This document shows, in pieces, positions 25,660 to 33,641 of a stretch of DNA of 33,782 bases (its first letter is position 1; every line of letters starts with the position of its first letter). Origin of the DNA: a bacterium (GTDB lineage Bacteria > Verrucomicrobiota > Verrucomicrobiia > Limisphaerales > UBA11358); assembly GCA_021813325.1 (NCBI GenBank), contig JAKALA010000047.1:1-33782 (forward strand). The letters are read 5' to 3'. The translations under genes and the position numbers were made by a program. The notes beneath the pieces are model-generated. The model saw only the letters and a list, made by a program, of their open reading frames with translations, ran no database searches and had not been told where the DNA came from.

Positions 25660-25687
25660 AAAATATACTTTTCAGCCTGATTGTCAA
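25660..25687 (-). promoter_or_regulatory. Sigma70-type promoter for the 34-residue ORF
   Basis: On the minus strand, a perfect TTGACA (25682-25687), a 16-nt spacer and TATTTT (25660-25665) precede the ORF start by 23 nt. With the GAGGA site this predicts a short leader. The kinase gene starts divergently at 25742, 54 nt away, so the two units may share control. Confidence 0.65.
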
Positions 25688-25741
25688 TTTCTTTTCCCGA
25701 CTTGTCGGATTGTCATATCGTGCTAAATTCTAGGCACTCAC

Positions 25742-26749
25742 ATGAGCGAAGGTAGCAAACCTCTGAAAATGGTGACGTGTCCCGGGTGCGATGCCAAAAC
25801 GTTTATCCCAGGCGACCTGCCCCCGCTGGCCACCGAACCCTGCAAAAAGTGCGGTCATGCCATCATGATGCCCATGCAGTTGCGCCAGTTCGAGCTGCGC
25901 AGCAAAATCGCGTCCGGCGGCATGGGCACGGTCTATCGTGCCTGGGACATCACGCTGGAACGGCTGGTGGCCGTAAAGCTCATGAAAAAGGAACTATTGA
26001 ACGAGCCGAAGATGCTCGAAAGTTTTTACCTCGAAGCCCGCGCCTGCGCCAAGTTGAACCACACGAATATCATTCACATCTACACGTTTGATGAATGGGA
26101 TGGCGAGCGTTATCTCGTGATGGAAATCGCCGACAACGGCAGCTTGGACGCCCGGATTGACAAGCTGCACCTGTTGCCCGAACTCCAAGTGCTGGATGTT
26201 GGCATCAAAATCGCCTCGGCGCTCGACATGGCGCTGAAGCATGACCTGCTTCATTGCGATATTAAGCCGGGGAACATTTTGTTTAATGCCGATCACGAAC
26301 CTAAGCTAGTCGATTTTGGCCTTGCCCGTAAAACTGATGCCGAACAGGAAGGCGCGGAGTTTACCCGCGGGACGCCCTATTACGTGGCCCCGGAAAAGAT
26401 CAAGCGCGAGCCGGAAACATTTCTATCCGACATGTATAGTTTGGGCGCCACGCTCTACCATGCCATCACCGGTTTCGTGCCGTTTGATGCGCCGACCGTG
26501 GAGGAAGTGGTGCTGGCCCAGGTCCAAACGCCGTTGCGTCCGCCCAATGAAGTCGTGCCGGAAATTTCCCAAGCCACCAGCGACGCGTTGTCGCAGGCGC
26601 TGGCCAAAAATCCGGGCGACCGTTTTTTGAGCTACGATGAATTCATCATGGCTTTGGAAGCCGCCCGCAGCCTGTTGTTGCGCCAGCAATCGCAGGTGCC
26701 CGAACAACAGGAACAGCCCAAGCGGCTGACCAGTTGGTGGCGTCGGTGA
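25742..26749 (+). CDS. Cytosolic serine/threonine protein kinase with N-terminal zinc ribbon
   Basis: A 335-residue Hanks-type kinase. N-terminal CPGC and CKKC (Cys13, 16, 34, 37) form a likely zinc ribbon. The kinase domain runs from about residue 50 to 310: Gly loop IASGGMGTVYRA, VAVK Lys79, Glu in SFYLEARACAKL, catalytic loop HCDIKPGN (Asp173, Asn178), DFG at 191-193, and GTPYYVAPE. The Arg before the catalytic Asp is Cys, so this is a non-RD kinase and may not need activation-loop phosphorylation. No membrane segment or sensor domain follows; the C-terminus is Gln-rich and ends in KRLTSWWRR. Role: cytoplasmic signalling, target unknown. It converges on the GH32 gene with a 12-nt gap. Confidence 0.92.
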   Translation: MSEGSKPLKMVTCPGCDAKTFIPGDLPPLATEPCKKCGHAIMMPMQLRQFELRSKIASGGMGTVYRAWDITLERLVAVKLMKKELLNEPKMLESFYLEARACAKLNHTNIIHIYTFDEWDGERYLVMEIADNGSLDARIDKLHLLPELQVLDVGIKIASALDMALKHDLLHCDIKPGNILFNADHEPKLVDFGLARKTDAEQEGAEFTRGTPYYVAPEKIKREPETFLSDMYSLGATLYHAITGFVPFDAPTVEEVVLAQVQTPLRPPNEVVPEISQATSDALSQALAKNPGDRFLSYDEFIMALEAARSLLLRQQSQVPEQQEQPKRLTSWWRR

Positions 26750-26761
26750 TGACGTGGCGCG

Positions 26762-28621
26762 TTATTCAGTTGCCGGCCACGCGGCGTTCAGCGGGTAAAT
26801 CGCGAGCGATTTAATATTTGCCGCGCCATTTTCCGCTTTCAGGGCAAGGCCGTTTTCCTTGGGCAAAATAAAGCGCGTGAGCGAAATTTCCCCGTCGTTC
26901 ACGAAAACTTCCAGCGAAGCCACATCGACCAGCATTTCCACGGATTGCACCGTCTCGATCGTTTTGGCCGAATGTCCGCCGCACTCGACCGAACTGGGCG
27001 TGAAGACAACCGGAATTCCCCGGATCATGAAAACCAGCTTGGCCCCCTCGGCCAGATCCACATCCGCTTTCAAATGGAACAACCGTCCGGCAGGTTCCAA
27101 CGGCAGAGTCTGATCGGCTTTCAAGGTTCGATTTGTCCAAGTATCCGGTGGCTGATGTAACAAGCCGATTTCCGCAATCGGCTTGCGAAATATGCGCAAG
27201 CCATCCGAAGTGCTGTGCAAGGTCAATTCGCAGGGAAAACTGATCTGCTGGTTGAAGGGCATGTCGGGAAAATCCGAGCCGCGCATCCAGGCGGTTTGGA
27301 TGCGGCGACCGTCACCGGTGTCCGTATTGTGCCACGATTGGGTGGCGTAAAAATTAGGTCCGATATCACAGGGCCGGCGGCCGGTTTCTTCCTTGAACTC
27401 GGTGCCGTTGAAGGTGCCGATGGAATAATTGCCATTCCCTTGAATCAATACCCACTGCATCCGGCGGTGATCGCCGTCAATCGGAAGCTGAAAAAAATCC
27501 GGACATTCAAAACTGTCTTTAATCGGATGATGCTCATCCTGCCAGCTTAATAAATTTGTGGAGGTAAGAATGTGATATTGACCGTCGCCATACAGCATCA
27601 TCACCCAATGTTTTCCCGGCGCATACCAGAACACTTTGGGATCGCGTTCCGTATGCACTAAAACCGGATTCTTCGCATAGTGTGTCCAACTCCGTCCGTG
27701 ATCCAGACTGTAGGCGATGCACTGGCTCCGATTGTCCCAACGCGGATAAAACGCAATCATCGCCGGATTCTTTTTGTCGGACGCCAAACCGGAGGTGTTG
27801 TCATAATCGATCACGCAAGTGCCGGACTGATCGCCACTGCCCGCCTGCTCCTCCCAAAACGCGGGCGGTAATTCGGTCCAGTGGACGAGATCGCGGCTCA
27901 CCGCATGAATCCAGCATTTGGCCCAGCGCTGCGCAAAGAGATGATACTCGCCGTCGTAATAAATCAGGCCGTTCAGATCATTGACCCAACCTTCCTGCTG
28001 CATGCCGGGATTCAGACGATCCATGGTCCACTGGCGCGCGGTGAAATGAAATTGCGGACGCAACGCCTCATGGTAAAGCGGCCCGGTTGCCACCGGCAAA
28101 CGCTCAGGCGAATCCGTCTGCACAATGTCATCGACATTAACGTGGCCCCAATCGCCCATGGCGGCATCCCTGATCTGGATTTGCGCCTTTTGGCCTTGCC
28201 ACCGGCTGACCTCCCAACTGGTCGGCACCAGACGGTCGCTTCGCCAGCCGGTCGCGCTTTTTACCACGCGGCCATCCACCAGCAAATCGAGGCAGGTATC
28301 GTGCTCGTAATCGCCACCGCCAATCCGGAATGCGATGTATTTCCTCGCGATCTTGAATGGCGGCGAAGTAAGCGTTCCGGTGGGTTTGTCGCCCTCCATC
28401 TCACTGCTGGCCACCGCGTCGTCCGGCGCATTTTCAATTTCCAATTTCGGCAACATCTCACCCCGGGCAGGACCGGAATCAAAGGCGGTGCCGGTGGTTT
28501 TCCAGTCACCATAGCCGGGGACGTTGAATTGGCTGATCGCCAAATCCTTCGCCCCACCGGGCGAAGTCGCCAGCGATGAAATCGCCAGACTGAACAGACA
28601 AAATGTTGGAATAATTTTCAT
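26762..28621 (-). CDS. Secreted glycoside hydrolase family 32 (fructan beta-fructosidase/levanase-like)
   Basis: A 619-residue protein with a signal peptide (MKIIPTFCLFSLAISSLATS). An N-terminal beta-sandwich (about residues 25-170; GTLTSPPFKI, FRIGGGDYEHDTC, GDWGHVNVDDI) of the type often attached to bacterial levanases precedes the five-bladed propeller catalytic domain. The three acidic residues are in WVNDLNG (nucleophile Asp215), RDP (Asp327) and ECPDFF (acid/base Glu372). The first motif deviates from the usual WMNDPNG. A C-terminal beta-sandwich with LEVFVNDGEISLTRFI completes GH32. Predicted to release fructose from fructans or sucrose-like sugars in the periplasm or outside. No transporter or fructokinase is nearby. 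Confidence 0.9.
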   Translation of the reverse strand: MKIIPTFCLFSLAISSLATSPGGAKDLAISQFNVPGYGDWKTTGTAFDSGPARGEMLPKLEIENAPDDAVASSEMEGDKPTGTLTSPPFKIARKYIAFRIGGGDYEHDTCLDLLVDGRVVKSATGWRSDRLVPTSWEVSRWQGQKAQIQIRDAAMGDWGHVNVDDIVQTDSPERLPVATGPLYHEALRPQFHFTARQWTMDRLNPGMQQEGWVNDLNGLIYYDGEYHLFAQRWAKCWIHAVSRDLVHWTELPPAFWEEQAGSGDQSGTCVIDYDNTSGLASDKKNPAMIAFYPRWDNRSQCIAYSLDHGRSWTHYAKNPVLVHTERDPKVFWYAPGKHWVMMLYGDGQYHILTSTNLLSWQDEHHPIKDSFECPDFFQLPIDGDHRRMQWVLIQGNGNYSIGTFNGTEFKEETGRRPCDIGPNFYATQSWHNTDTGDGRRIQTAWMRGSDFPDMPFNQQISFPCELTLHSTSDGLRIFRKPIAEIGLLHQPPDTWTNRTLKADQTLPLEPAGRLFHLKADVDLAEGAKLVFMIRGIPVVFTPSSVECGGHSAKTIETVQSVEMLVDVASLEVFVNDGEISLTRFILPKENGLALKAENGAANIKSLAIYPLNAAWPATE

Positions 28622-28639
28622 GGCATCGTCATGGGCGAA

Positions 28640-29191
28640 TCAAGCAATGCGCTGTTGCATTTTGGCGCTGCTCTGAACCGCCGCATTCAGTTGGGCCAGT
28701 CCCTTTTCAAAGTCGCGTCCCACCCTGTCTTCGCAATTTACGAACAGGCTGAACGCCTTGCTCATGAAATCATTGCGCCCAAACATGCTCCACGTTACCA
28801 CCGTTTTTGAGGCTTCTGACTTCAACATAAATTCAGCGGTGTTGGTGGCTTTGAATGGCTTTAAGAATTCCAATTTGAATTTGACCCATTGATTTGGGTT
28901 GCTCTCGGTGAGAGTCATGCTCCCTTCTCCAATCTTTTTGTTTCCCGACCATCGCATGATGGCCCCCGCGCCTTCGGCTGGTCCTTCAAAAGTAAACCTA
29001 GCGTTGGGGGCCAATTTTGCCCACGGCGACCAGTTTTCCCAGCGGCCCAAATGATTGATGTGTGGGAAGACGTTTTCCGCAGGCGAATCAATGGTGGTCG
29101 CTTGCGCAACGCAAAATTCATCCGGCCTGCCCGCGATCAGCACGCACAACAGCAATAGGATTAAAAGAAAGGCAAAGAATATGGGGAACAT
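28640..29191 (-). CDS. SRPBCC (START/polyketide-cyclase-like) protein with N-terminal anchor
   Basis: A 183-residue protein. One hydrophobic segment (about residues 2-20, FPIFFAFLLILLLLCVLIA) is followed by an SRPBCC fold (about residues 28-175): TTIDSPAENVFPHINHLGRWENWSPW, GPAEGAGAIMRWSG, TVVTWSMFG and a C-terminal helix with VGRDFEKGLAQLNAAV. These proteins bind hydrophobic ligands; the ligand here is unknown. It lies 19 nt downstream of the DoxX-like gene and 18 nt upstream of the GH32 gene on the same strand. SRPBCC, DoxX and YCII genes often cluster, so the group from 30590 down to here is probably an operon. Confidence 0.85.
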   Translation of the reverse strand: MFPIFFAFLLILLLLCVLIAGRPDEFCVAQATTIDSPAENVFPHINHLGRWENWSPWAKLAPNARFTFEGPAEGAGAIMRWSGNKKIGEGSMTLTESNPNQWVKFKLEFLKPFKATNTAEFMLKSEASKTVVTWSMFGRNDFMSKAFSLFVNCEDRVGRDFEKGLAQLNAAVQSSAKMQQRIA

Positions 29192-29210
29192 GGTGGTCTT
29201 CTGATTAAAG

Positions 29211-29597
29211 TCATTTTAACAATGCCGCAAATTGTTTTCGCGCATCCCAAAACAGATACAGCGCGCAGACCATGATGATGTCCAGCATCGGATTAAGCAA
29301 TCCGTGTCCGCGCGTAATGAAAGTGTGAAAAGCAATGATGTTTATAATCACCGGACCGAGCAGCAAAAGCCCAAAATTGCGTGTGCGGGGAAACATTACC
29401 AGAATGCCGCCGGTGAGTTCAAACGTCTTTACGAAATCCAAGTAGCCCGTCGGGCCAAACGCGGCCATGAAATGCGCTATCGGCGAGCCGACGGGGAAGT
29501 TGGGTTTCGGTCCCAGTTTGAGGAAATACATCCCGCTGGCGAAAACAAACATTAAGCCAAGAATGATGCTGGCGGCAATCGCGAGGCGTTTTTTCAT
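29211..29597 (-). CDS. DoxX-like membrane protein
   Basis: A 128-residue protein with four hydrophobic segments: SIILGLMFVFASGMYFL near the N-terminus, VKTFELTGGILVMFP, FGLLLLGPVIINIIAFHTFI and MLDIIMVCALYLFW. The GYLDFVKTFELTGGILV segment is typical of DoxX-like proteins. Members are linked to thiosulfate oxidation or oxidative-stress complexes in some bacteria, but the function here is unknown. It sits between a possible small ORF and the SRPBCC gene. Confidence 0.8.
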   Translation of the reverse strand: MKKRLAIAASIILGLMFVFASGMYFLKLGPKPNFPVGSPIAHFMAAFGPTGYLDFVKTFELTGGILVMFPRTRNFGLLLLGPVIINIIAFHTFITRGHGLLNPMLDIIMVCALYLFWDARKQFAALLK

Positions 29598-29612
29598 ATA
29601 AAAATCCCGAAA

Positions 29613-29795
29613 TCATTTACCGCCCGCCCCGGCCCCGATCAGCAACGGTTCCGTGCCGGGAACCGCACCATCCGCCGTCGTCGGCCCGGGCGGGACGTTC
29701 ATTGCCGCCGCGGCAGCGGACAACGGGACGCGGCTTTGACGCAGGCTGATTCCGGATTGTTTCCGGCAATGTCGAATGGCGCGTTTCGATTTCAT
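29613..29795 (-). CDS. Possible 60-residue small protein
   Basis: The ATG at 29795 is preceded by AAGGAG with a 4-nt spacer, a good ribosome binding site by this window's standards. The product is basic at the N-terminus (MKSKRAIRHCRKQ) and Ala/Pro/Gly-rich afterwards, ending GAGAGGK. A second frame (29617-29856) is also open, so coding is uncertain. It ends 15 nt before the DoxX-like gene start. No family recognised. Confidence 0.35.
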   Translation of the reverse strand: MKSKRAIRHCRKQSGISLRQSRVPLSAAAAAMNVPPGPTTADGAVPGTEPLLIGAGAGGK

Positions 29796-29879
29796 TCAAC
29801 TCCTTGTCCACAGTCGCGTGACGGTAATCCGGGATTGTGCTTAATCGGCCGCCCACGCCAGCGGATTCGTTATAATGGT

Positions 29880-30590
29880 TCAGTCTCTTGGTGGCGATCT
29901 TTCAAGGGTGGTGTCAGTCTGTGTGATCTGGCTGGCGGATGCGAGTGCAGACTGACGGTCAACCCGCGTCTCGGTGGCCGTTGGGCATTCGCCAGCCACA
30001 GACCGCACTTCGATCTTGGCCCCATACGGCAGGCCCGGACATTGCTGCGCAATGGCGATGGCTTTATCCAAGTCCGCAACGCGGCGGAGAAAATAACCGC
30101 CTACGACTTCCTTGGACTCGGCGAAAGGGCCGTCCGTGACGTTGCGCCTATTCTTGCCGGAACCAAACACGCCGGTGCGGGCCAGCGCCTGGCCGCCTTT
30201 GGCCTTGCCCGCGTCCTGCGAGCGGCGGGCCGCCGTTTCGTGGAACCGGCGCGTTTCCAGCTCCATGCTTTCGGCGGCGCGCTGCACGGCCTTCAAGCCG
30301 AGTGGCCGCACCAGCCAGACCGATCGCCGGGTGACGAAGCCGCGCACATCTTGCCGCTGGATCAGCGGCCCATGGTCGCCAAAGCGGGCTTTGAAGAGTT
30401 CGAGCAGCCGGTGCCGATGGCTATCTTCGTCCTGTCGCATGGCCCGGAATTTATCCGCCGGCTGCGGATAATTTTCCTGCAATCCATCGGCAAAATCCTC
30501 GTAAATCCGCGCGTCCTCCTCTTCCCGCGAAATGGCCAGCGCGAGCGCTTCACGTTCGGTGAGACTGTCGAAGTTTTTCATGGCAGGCAT
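29880..30590 (-). CDS. Chimeric ferritin-like (MbfA-type) / YCII-DGPF protein
   Basis: A 236-residue ORF. Residues about 8-128 resemble the ferritin-like domain of MbfA/rubrerythrin-type proteins: REEEDARIYEDFAD, RAMRQDEDSHRHRLLELF and ESMELETRRFHETAARRS carry the expected Glu/His iron ligands. The usual end of the domain is cut. From DAGKAKGGQAL on, the frame becomes the C-terminal part of a YCII-related protein, with the hallmark TDGPFAESKEVVGGYFLRRV and LPYGAKIEVRSVAGECP; the first roughly 40 residues of YCII are missing. An in-frame deletion joining two genes is the simplest explanation. Activity of either half is doubtful. Alternative start at Met4. Confidence 0.65.
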   Translation of the reverse strand: MPAMKNFDSLTEREALALAISREEEDARIYEDFADGLQENYPQPADKFRAMRQDEDSHRHRLLELFKARFGDHGPLIQRQDVRGFVTRRSVWLVRPLGLKAVQRAAESMELETRRFHETAARRSQDAGKAKGGQALARTGVFGSGKNRRNVTDGPFAESKEVVGGYFLRRVADLDKAIAIAQQCPGLPYGAKIEVRSVAGECPTATETRVDRQSALASASQITQTDTTLERSPPRD

Positions 30591-30761
30591 GGTCGAAATA
30601 GGCTTCCAAAATTCAACTCAAACCATGATCTCCGCGCTGCCAGGCGTGAGGAAAAAATGGTTGGCATCCGATTGGCACTGGGTCGGCAAAAGATTTTCTT
30701 TGTCACGTGTGCAATTTGACGAGATCAATTATCCTTTCCGAAAAATTTAACCGGCGCAGCC

Positions 30762-32294
30762 ATGTTTTTGCAAAAAATTCCACCACCGCCTGCCGTCAGA
30801 ATATTCCTGGTGATCTTCGTTTTGGGGTTGGCCATTTTCCCCGCCTCCTGCACGTCGCCGAAAAGCAGTGTCACGCCATCGACTGCCGGATCGAAACCCT
30901 CAAAAGCGCAACAACTGTTGATTCAGCGTGGATACGGCATGTTTCTGCATTTTGGCATCAATACGTTCAACCAGACGGAATGGTCGGACGGCACTTTGCC
31001 CGTTTCATCTTACCACCCGACGCATTTGGACTGCGACCAGTGGATTGCCACGGCCAAGGAAGCCGGTTTTCGCCATGTGGTGCTGGTCACCAAGCATCAT
31101 GACGGGTTTTGTCTGTGGCCTTCAGCTTACACGGATTATTCGGTGAAATCCGCGCCGGTGAAAACGGATGTGGTTCGCGCGGTTGCCGATGCCTGCAAAA
31201 AATACCATGTGCAACTGGGCTTGTATTATTCGCTCTGGGACCGACATGAGCCTTCGTATAAAAGCGCCCAATTCACCAACTACCTTGGCTACATGAAAAA
31301 TCAGTTGCGCGAGCTGCTGACGAATTACGGTCCCGTTTGCGAACTTTGGTTTGACGGCGGCTGGGATAAACCGCCGGAGGATTGGGATGTCCCCGGTCTC
31401 TACGCGTTCGTCAAAGCACTGCAACCCAACTGTGCGGTGACGATCAATAATACCATCTGCCCGCAGGATAAAGACGGCGTGGTTCTGCCGCTGAATTTTC
31501 AGGAAGGAGATCGCATCCGCTATTTCCCCGTCGATTTTCGCACACAAGATCCCAGCCTCGTGTGCTGGGACGATCCCAAGTTCTATGCGCATGACGGAGA
31601 ACTTTACTACCTGCCATTCGAACACACGCTTTGTTTGTCCGACCGCTGGAATTGGTTCCAGAAAAAGAATGTCACGCCCGCCCGATCGGTGGATGAACTG
31701 CAAGAATTGTTTTATTGGTGCACCGCGCACGACAATGTGCTGTTGATCAATGTTCCGCCGGATCAAACGGGACGTCTGCGGGAAAACGAACGTCAACGCA
31801 TCCTGGAACTTGCCGATCGTCTGGGCATTCGCGGCGGTCGAAAGCCGCTGCCCGCCGGGCCGGTCAATCTGGCGCTGCAACAAAAGGTGATGGCGTCCAG
31901 CAGCGCTCCCGGCCATGCAGCGGAGGAGGCTGTGGACACCAGTTTGGAAACTGCCTGGTTGGCCACCGAAAATACCGCCAGCATGGAAATTGATTTTGCC
32001 CATCCAGTTCAATTTGATCGGGTTGCCTTGATGGAATATGCGGACATGAAAGAACTCGGCGATGGTTTTTCACTTCACCGCGCTTTCCGGGTGAAGCAAT
32101 TCAACCTGGAAGCGTCGGACGGCCAAACCTGGCGCCGCATTTACAGCGGCTCAACCATTGGCCCGTGTCTGAGCATCCGGTTCAAGCAGCCTCAGACCGC
32201 GCAAAAAATCAGGATCAACATCCTCGATGCTTCGCAACCGCCGGGTTTGTATCAATTCGAGGTCAATGACACCCGCACCAAGCACATCCGCTGA
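30762..32294 (+). CDS. Alpha-L-fucosidase-like glycoside hydrolase (GH29), probable lipoprotein
   Basis: A 510-residue protein. The N-terminus has a hydrophobic segment ending in a lipobox-like PASC (Cys30). The catalytic (beta/alpha)8 domain (about residues 45-370) has GYGMFLHFGINTF, VVLVTKHHDGFCLWPS, TDYSVKSAP, DVVRAVADACKKYHVQLGLY, YYSLWDRHE and ELWFDGGWD, whose Asp is the expected GH29 nucleophile. The C-terminal part (about residues 375-505; QKVMASSSAPGHAAEEAVD, ETAWLAT) is an F5/8-type-C discoidin-like carbohydrate-binding domain. Predicted to remove fucose from plant, algal or host glycans in the periplasm or at the cell surface. It stands alone; no sulfatase or transporter is adjacent. 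Confidence 0.9.
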   Translation: MFLQKIPPPPAVRIFLVIFVLGLAIFPASCTSPKSSVTPSTAGSKPSKAQQLLIQRGYGMFLHFGINTFNQTEWSDGTLPVSSYHPTHLDCDQWIATAKEAGFRHVVLVTKHHDGFCLWPSAYTDYSVKSAPVKTDVVRAVADACKKYHVQLGLYYSLWDRHEPSYKSAQFTNYLGYMKNQLRELLTNYGPVCELWFDGGWDKPPEDWDVPGLYAFVKALQPNCAVTINNTICPQDKDGVVLPLNFQEGDRIRYFPVDFRTQDPSLVCWDDPKFYAHDGELYYLPFEHTLCLSDRWNWFQKKNVTPARSVDELQELFYWCTAHDNVLLINVPPDQTGRLRENERQRILELADRLGIRGGRKPLPAGPVNLALQQKVMASSSAPGHAAEEAVDTSLETAWLATENTASMEIDFAHPVQFDRVALMEYADMKELGDGFSLHRAFRVKQFNLEASDGQTWRRIYSGSTIGPCLSIRFKQPQTAQKIRINILDASQPPGLYQFEVNDTRTKHIR

Positions 32295-32369
32295 AGACAG
32301 TTTCGGCTGGAAATCTAGCCGTCATCCAACGTTTAATTTACCCATGCTGTTTGCCGTTACTTGTTATTT

Positions 32370-33452
32370 ATGGACCTGACCCAGCTTGGTTGGAATGCCG
32401 CTCGCGAAGATCAGTTCGCACCGCACCGCGCCAAAGGTCTCGTGCCCGCTCGCGTGGCCGTGGAGGACAAGCATTACTACCGCGTCTGGACGGCGGATGC
32501 CGAACTCATCGCGCAAGTCACCGGCAAAATCATACACGAAGCGCGTGGCAATCATTCCAAGCTGCCAAAAGTTGGCGATTGGGTGGCCGTCAAAATTCCG
32601 GCGAACGAGGAGAAAGCCACGATTCACGCCGTGCTGCCGCGGATGACGCAGATCACCCGTAAGAACAGCGGTCGCGACACCACCGCCCAGGTGCTGGCGA
32701 CAAATCTGGAAACCATTTTTCTCATCCACGCCGCCGACATCAGCTTCAATGCCGCCCGCCTGGAACGCATGCTCGTCATGGCGCACGACAGCGGCGCGCG
32801 CCCCGTGGTGGTGTTGAACAAAATCGATGTGTGCGATGATCTCGACGCCTTGCTGGCCGAGGCCCAACGCCTCGCGGCGGATGCCCCGGTGTTTCCCGTT
32901 TGTGCCATTACTGGCCGCGGTGTTAAAAAACTCGCCGCCGAAATCAAACCCGGCGACACCGTCGCGTTCATCGGCATCTCCGGCGTTGGTAAATCCAGCC
33001 TCATCAACCGGCTGTATGGCGATGAACTCATGCCCACCATTGAAGTCCGCGAACAGGATGCCAAAGGCCGTCACACCACCACCTGGCGCGAGATGATCTT
33101 TCTGCCGAAAGGCGGCGTGGTGATCGACACGCCCGGCATGCGGGAATTTCACCTGTGGGATCTGGCCGGTCCCGGCACGCGTGAAACGTTTCCTGAAATC
33201 GAGGCGCTTGCGTTGAACTGCCATTTTCGCGATTGCACCCACACCCAAGAGAAGGATTGCGCCGTGCTCACTGAATTAAACGCGGGCAAAATTCCGCGCG
33301 ACCGCTATGAAAGTTTTGTGAAGCTGCAACGCGAACTTGCCTACCTTCGCGAAGCCGGAAAACGCGCCGGCTGGCAAAGTCGCCGTAAAAGCGACCGCGT
33401 GGCGCATCGCTCCTTCAACAAGGCCGTTACCCACCACAAAAGCCGGCGATGA
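32370..33452 (+). CDS. rsgA: Ribosome small-subunit-dependent GTPase RsgA
   Basis: A 360-residue circularly permuted GTPase that helps late maturation of the 30S subunit. ATG 32370 is chosen over the in-frame TTG at 32361. N-terminal OB fold (ARVAVEDKHYYRVW, VGDWVAV), then G4 NKID, G1 GISGVGKSSLINRL, switch KGRHTTTWREM and G3 DTPGMREF in the permuted order, and a C-terminal zinc knuckle (ALNCHFRDCTH, KDCAV). Slightly longer than E. coli RsgA by a Lys/Arg-rich tail (QSRRKSDRVAHRSFNKAV). Confidence 0.94.
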   Translation: MDLTQLGWNAAREDQFAPHRAKGLVPARVAVEDKHYYRVWTADAELIAQVTGKIIHEARGNHSKLPKVGDWVAVKIPANEEKATIHAVLPRMTQITRKNSGRDTTAQVLATNLETIFLIHAADISFNAARLERMLVMAHDSGARPVVVLNKIDVCDDLDALLAEAQRLAADAPVFPVCAITGRGVKKLAAEIKPGDTVAFIGISGVGKSSLINRLYGDELMPTIEVREQDAKGRHTTTWREMIFLPKGGVVIDTPGMREFHLWDLAGPGTRETFPEIEALALNCHFRDCTHTQEKDCAVLTELNAGKIPRDRYESFVKLQRELAYLREAGKRAGWQSRRKSDRVAHRSFNKAVTHHKSRR

Positions 33453-33467
33453 ATCACCGTTTACCTG

Positions 33468-33641
33468 ATGGTCGCCATCCTGCACAAGCAGTTGAACCTG
33501 CCCGGAACACTGCACCGAACTTTGCAGCTTTTGAGTGTTCATCCTTTTGAAAAAGTGCCTTTGCATGAGCTGTTTACAGAAGTCGAGTTCAAACTGCCGT
33601 CAGCCAATAATGCCAACCAACTATTGCTGTTGGACTTATAG
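33468..33641 (+). pseudogene. 3' remnant of a transposase (IS4-like)
   Basis: A 57-codon frame starting 15 nt after rsgA: MVAILHKQLNLPGTLHRTLQ, then LSVHPFEKVPLHEL and a NQLLLLDL end. This resembles the C-terminal tail of IS4-type transposases (LHEVLQILS...FEKTP...NQLxLFDL), recalled from the family pattern rather than searched. The catalytic DDE region is absent. The following 141 nt contain ACTGTCCGGTTTAG at about 33690, possibly the element's terminal repeat. The rest of the window end shows no gene that I can recognise. Confidence 0.55.

Noticed and set aside
29736-30719. 327-residue plus-strand ORF opposite the ferritin/YCII chimera
   Set aside because: The minus frame carries recognisable ferritin-like and TDGPF motifs; the plus frame shows none.
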